This document shows positions 5,617 through 5,643 of a stretch of 5,643 nt of DNA, piece after piece. How positions within the stretch are numbered: the stretch's first letter is position 1; the number at the start of each line of letters is the position of its first letter. Location: assembly GCA_003535305.1 (NCBI GenBank), contig DOHL01000104.1, positions 1 through 5,643 on the forward strand, in the 5' to 3' direction. The notes under the pieces were generated by a model. It was not told the DNA's origin and did no database searches. It saw only the letters and a list, made by a program, of their open reading frames with translations. This DNA comes from Candidatus Acetothermia bacterium (GTDB lineage: Bacteria > Bipolaricaulota > Bipolaricaulia > UBA7950). The translations under genes and the position numbers were made by a program.

Positions 5617-5643
5617 TACAAACCTACACAACGTGGTGATAAC

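Noticed and set aside
5401..5631. Minus-strand 76-codon frame at the right end
   Set aside because: It is out of frame with the recognisable IS607 TnpA sequence and crosses the palindromic repeat.

Overview
The window looks bacterial: compact genes, Shine-Dalgarno sites, GTG and TTG starts, a group II intron, an IS607-type transposon relic and REP-like palindromes. The phylum cannot be fixed from the sequence. Hairpin families like those here are common in environmental bacteria with repeat-rich genomes, but that is only an impression.

Layout. (1) Positions 1-866, plus strand, are the 3' part of a group II intron: the C-terminal two thirds of its reverse transcriptase/maturase, open to the left window edge, then RNA domains V and VI. 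(2) Positions 867-1167 hold no convincing gene but several short hairpins. (3) Positions 1168-3839, minus strand, carry the only intact ordinary genes, a two-gene tldD-pmbA operon for the two subunits of the TldD/TldE zinc protease. The two reading frames overlap by one base. (4) Positions 3840-4102 are packed with inverted and tandem repeats. (5) Positions 4103-5563, minus strand, are a decayed IS607-like element. It has a 3' fragment of tnpA (serine recombinase) with an in-frame stop. It also has a nearly full-length tnpB (RuvC-like RNA-guided nuclease family) with a nonsense codon near its start and a frameshift near its end. (6) Positions 5564-5616 are a compound palindrome sitting where the tnpA reading frame breaks.

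How the parts relate. The tldD-pmbA pair is the functional core and should give an obligate heterodimer, since only TldD has the HExxxH motif and the C-terminal cysteine. It is flanked by mobile DNA on both sides: the intron converges on the 3' end of pmbA, and the transposon relic lies upstream in the same orientation. Any tldD promoter must lie in the repeat-rich 3840-4102 stretch or come from the transposon. The most informative results are the hidden transposase frames, which simple ORF calling misses or truncates, and the palindromic repeats around the tnpB 3' end.
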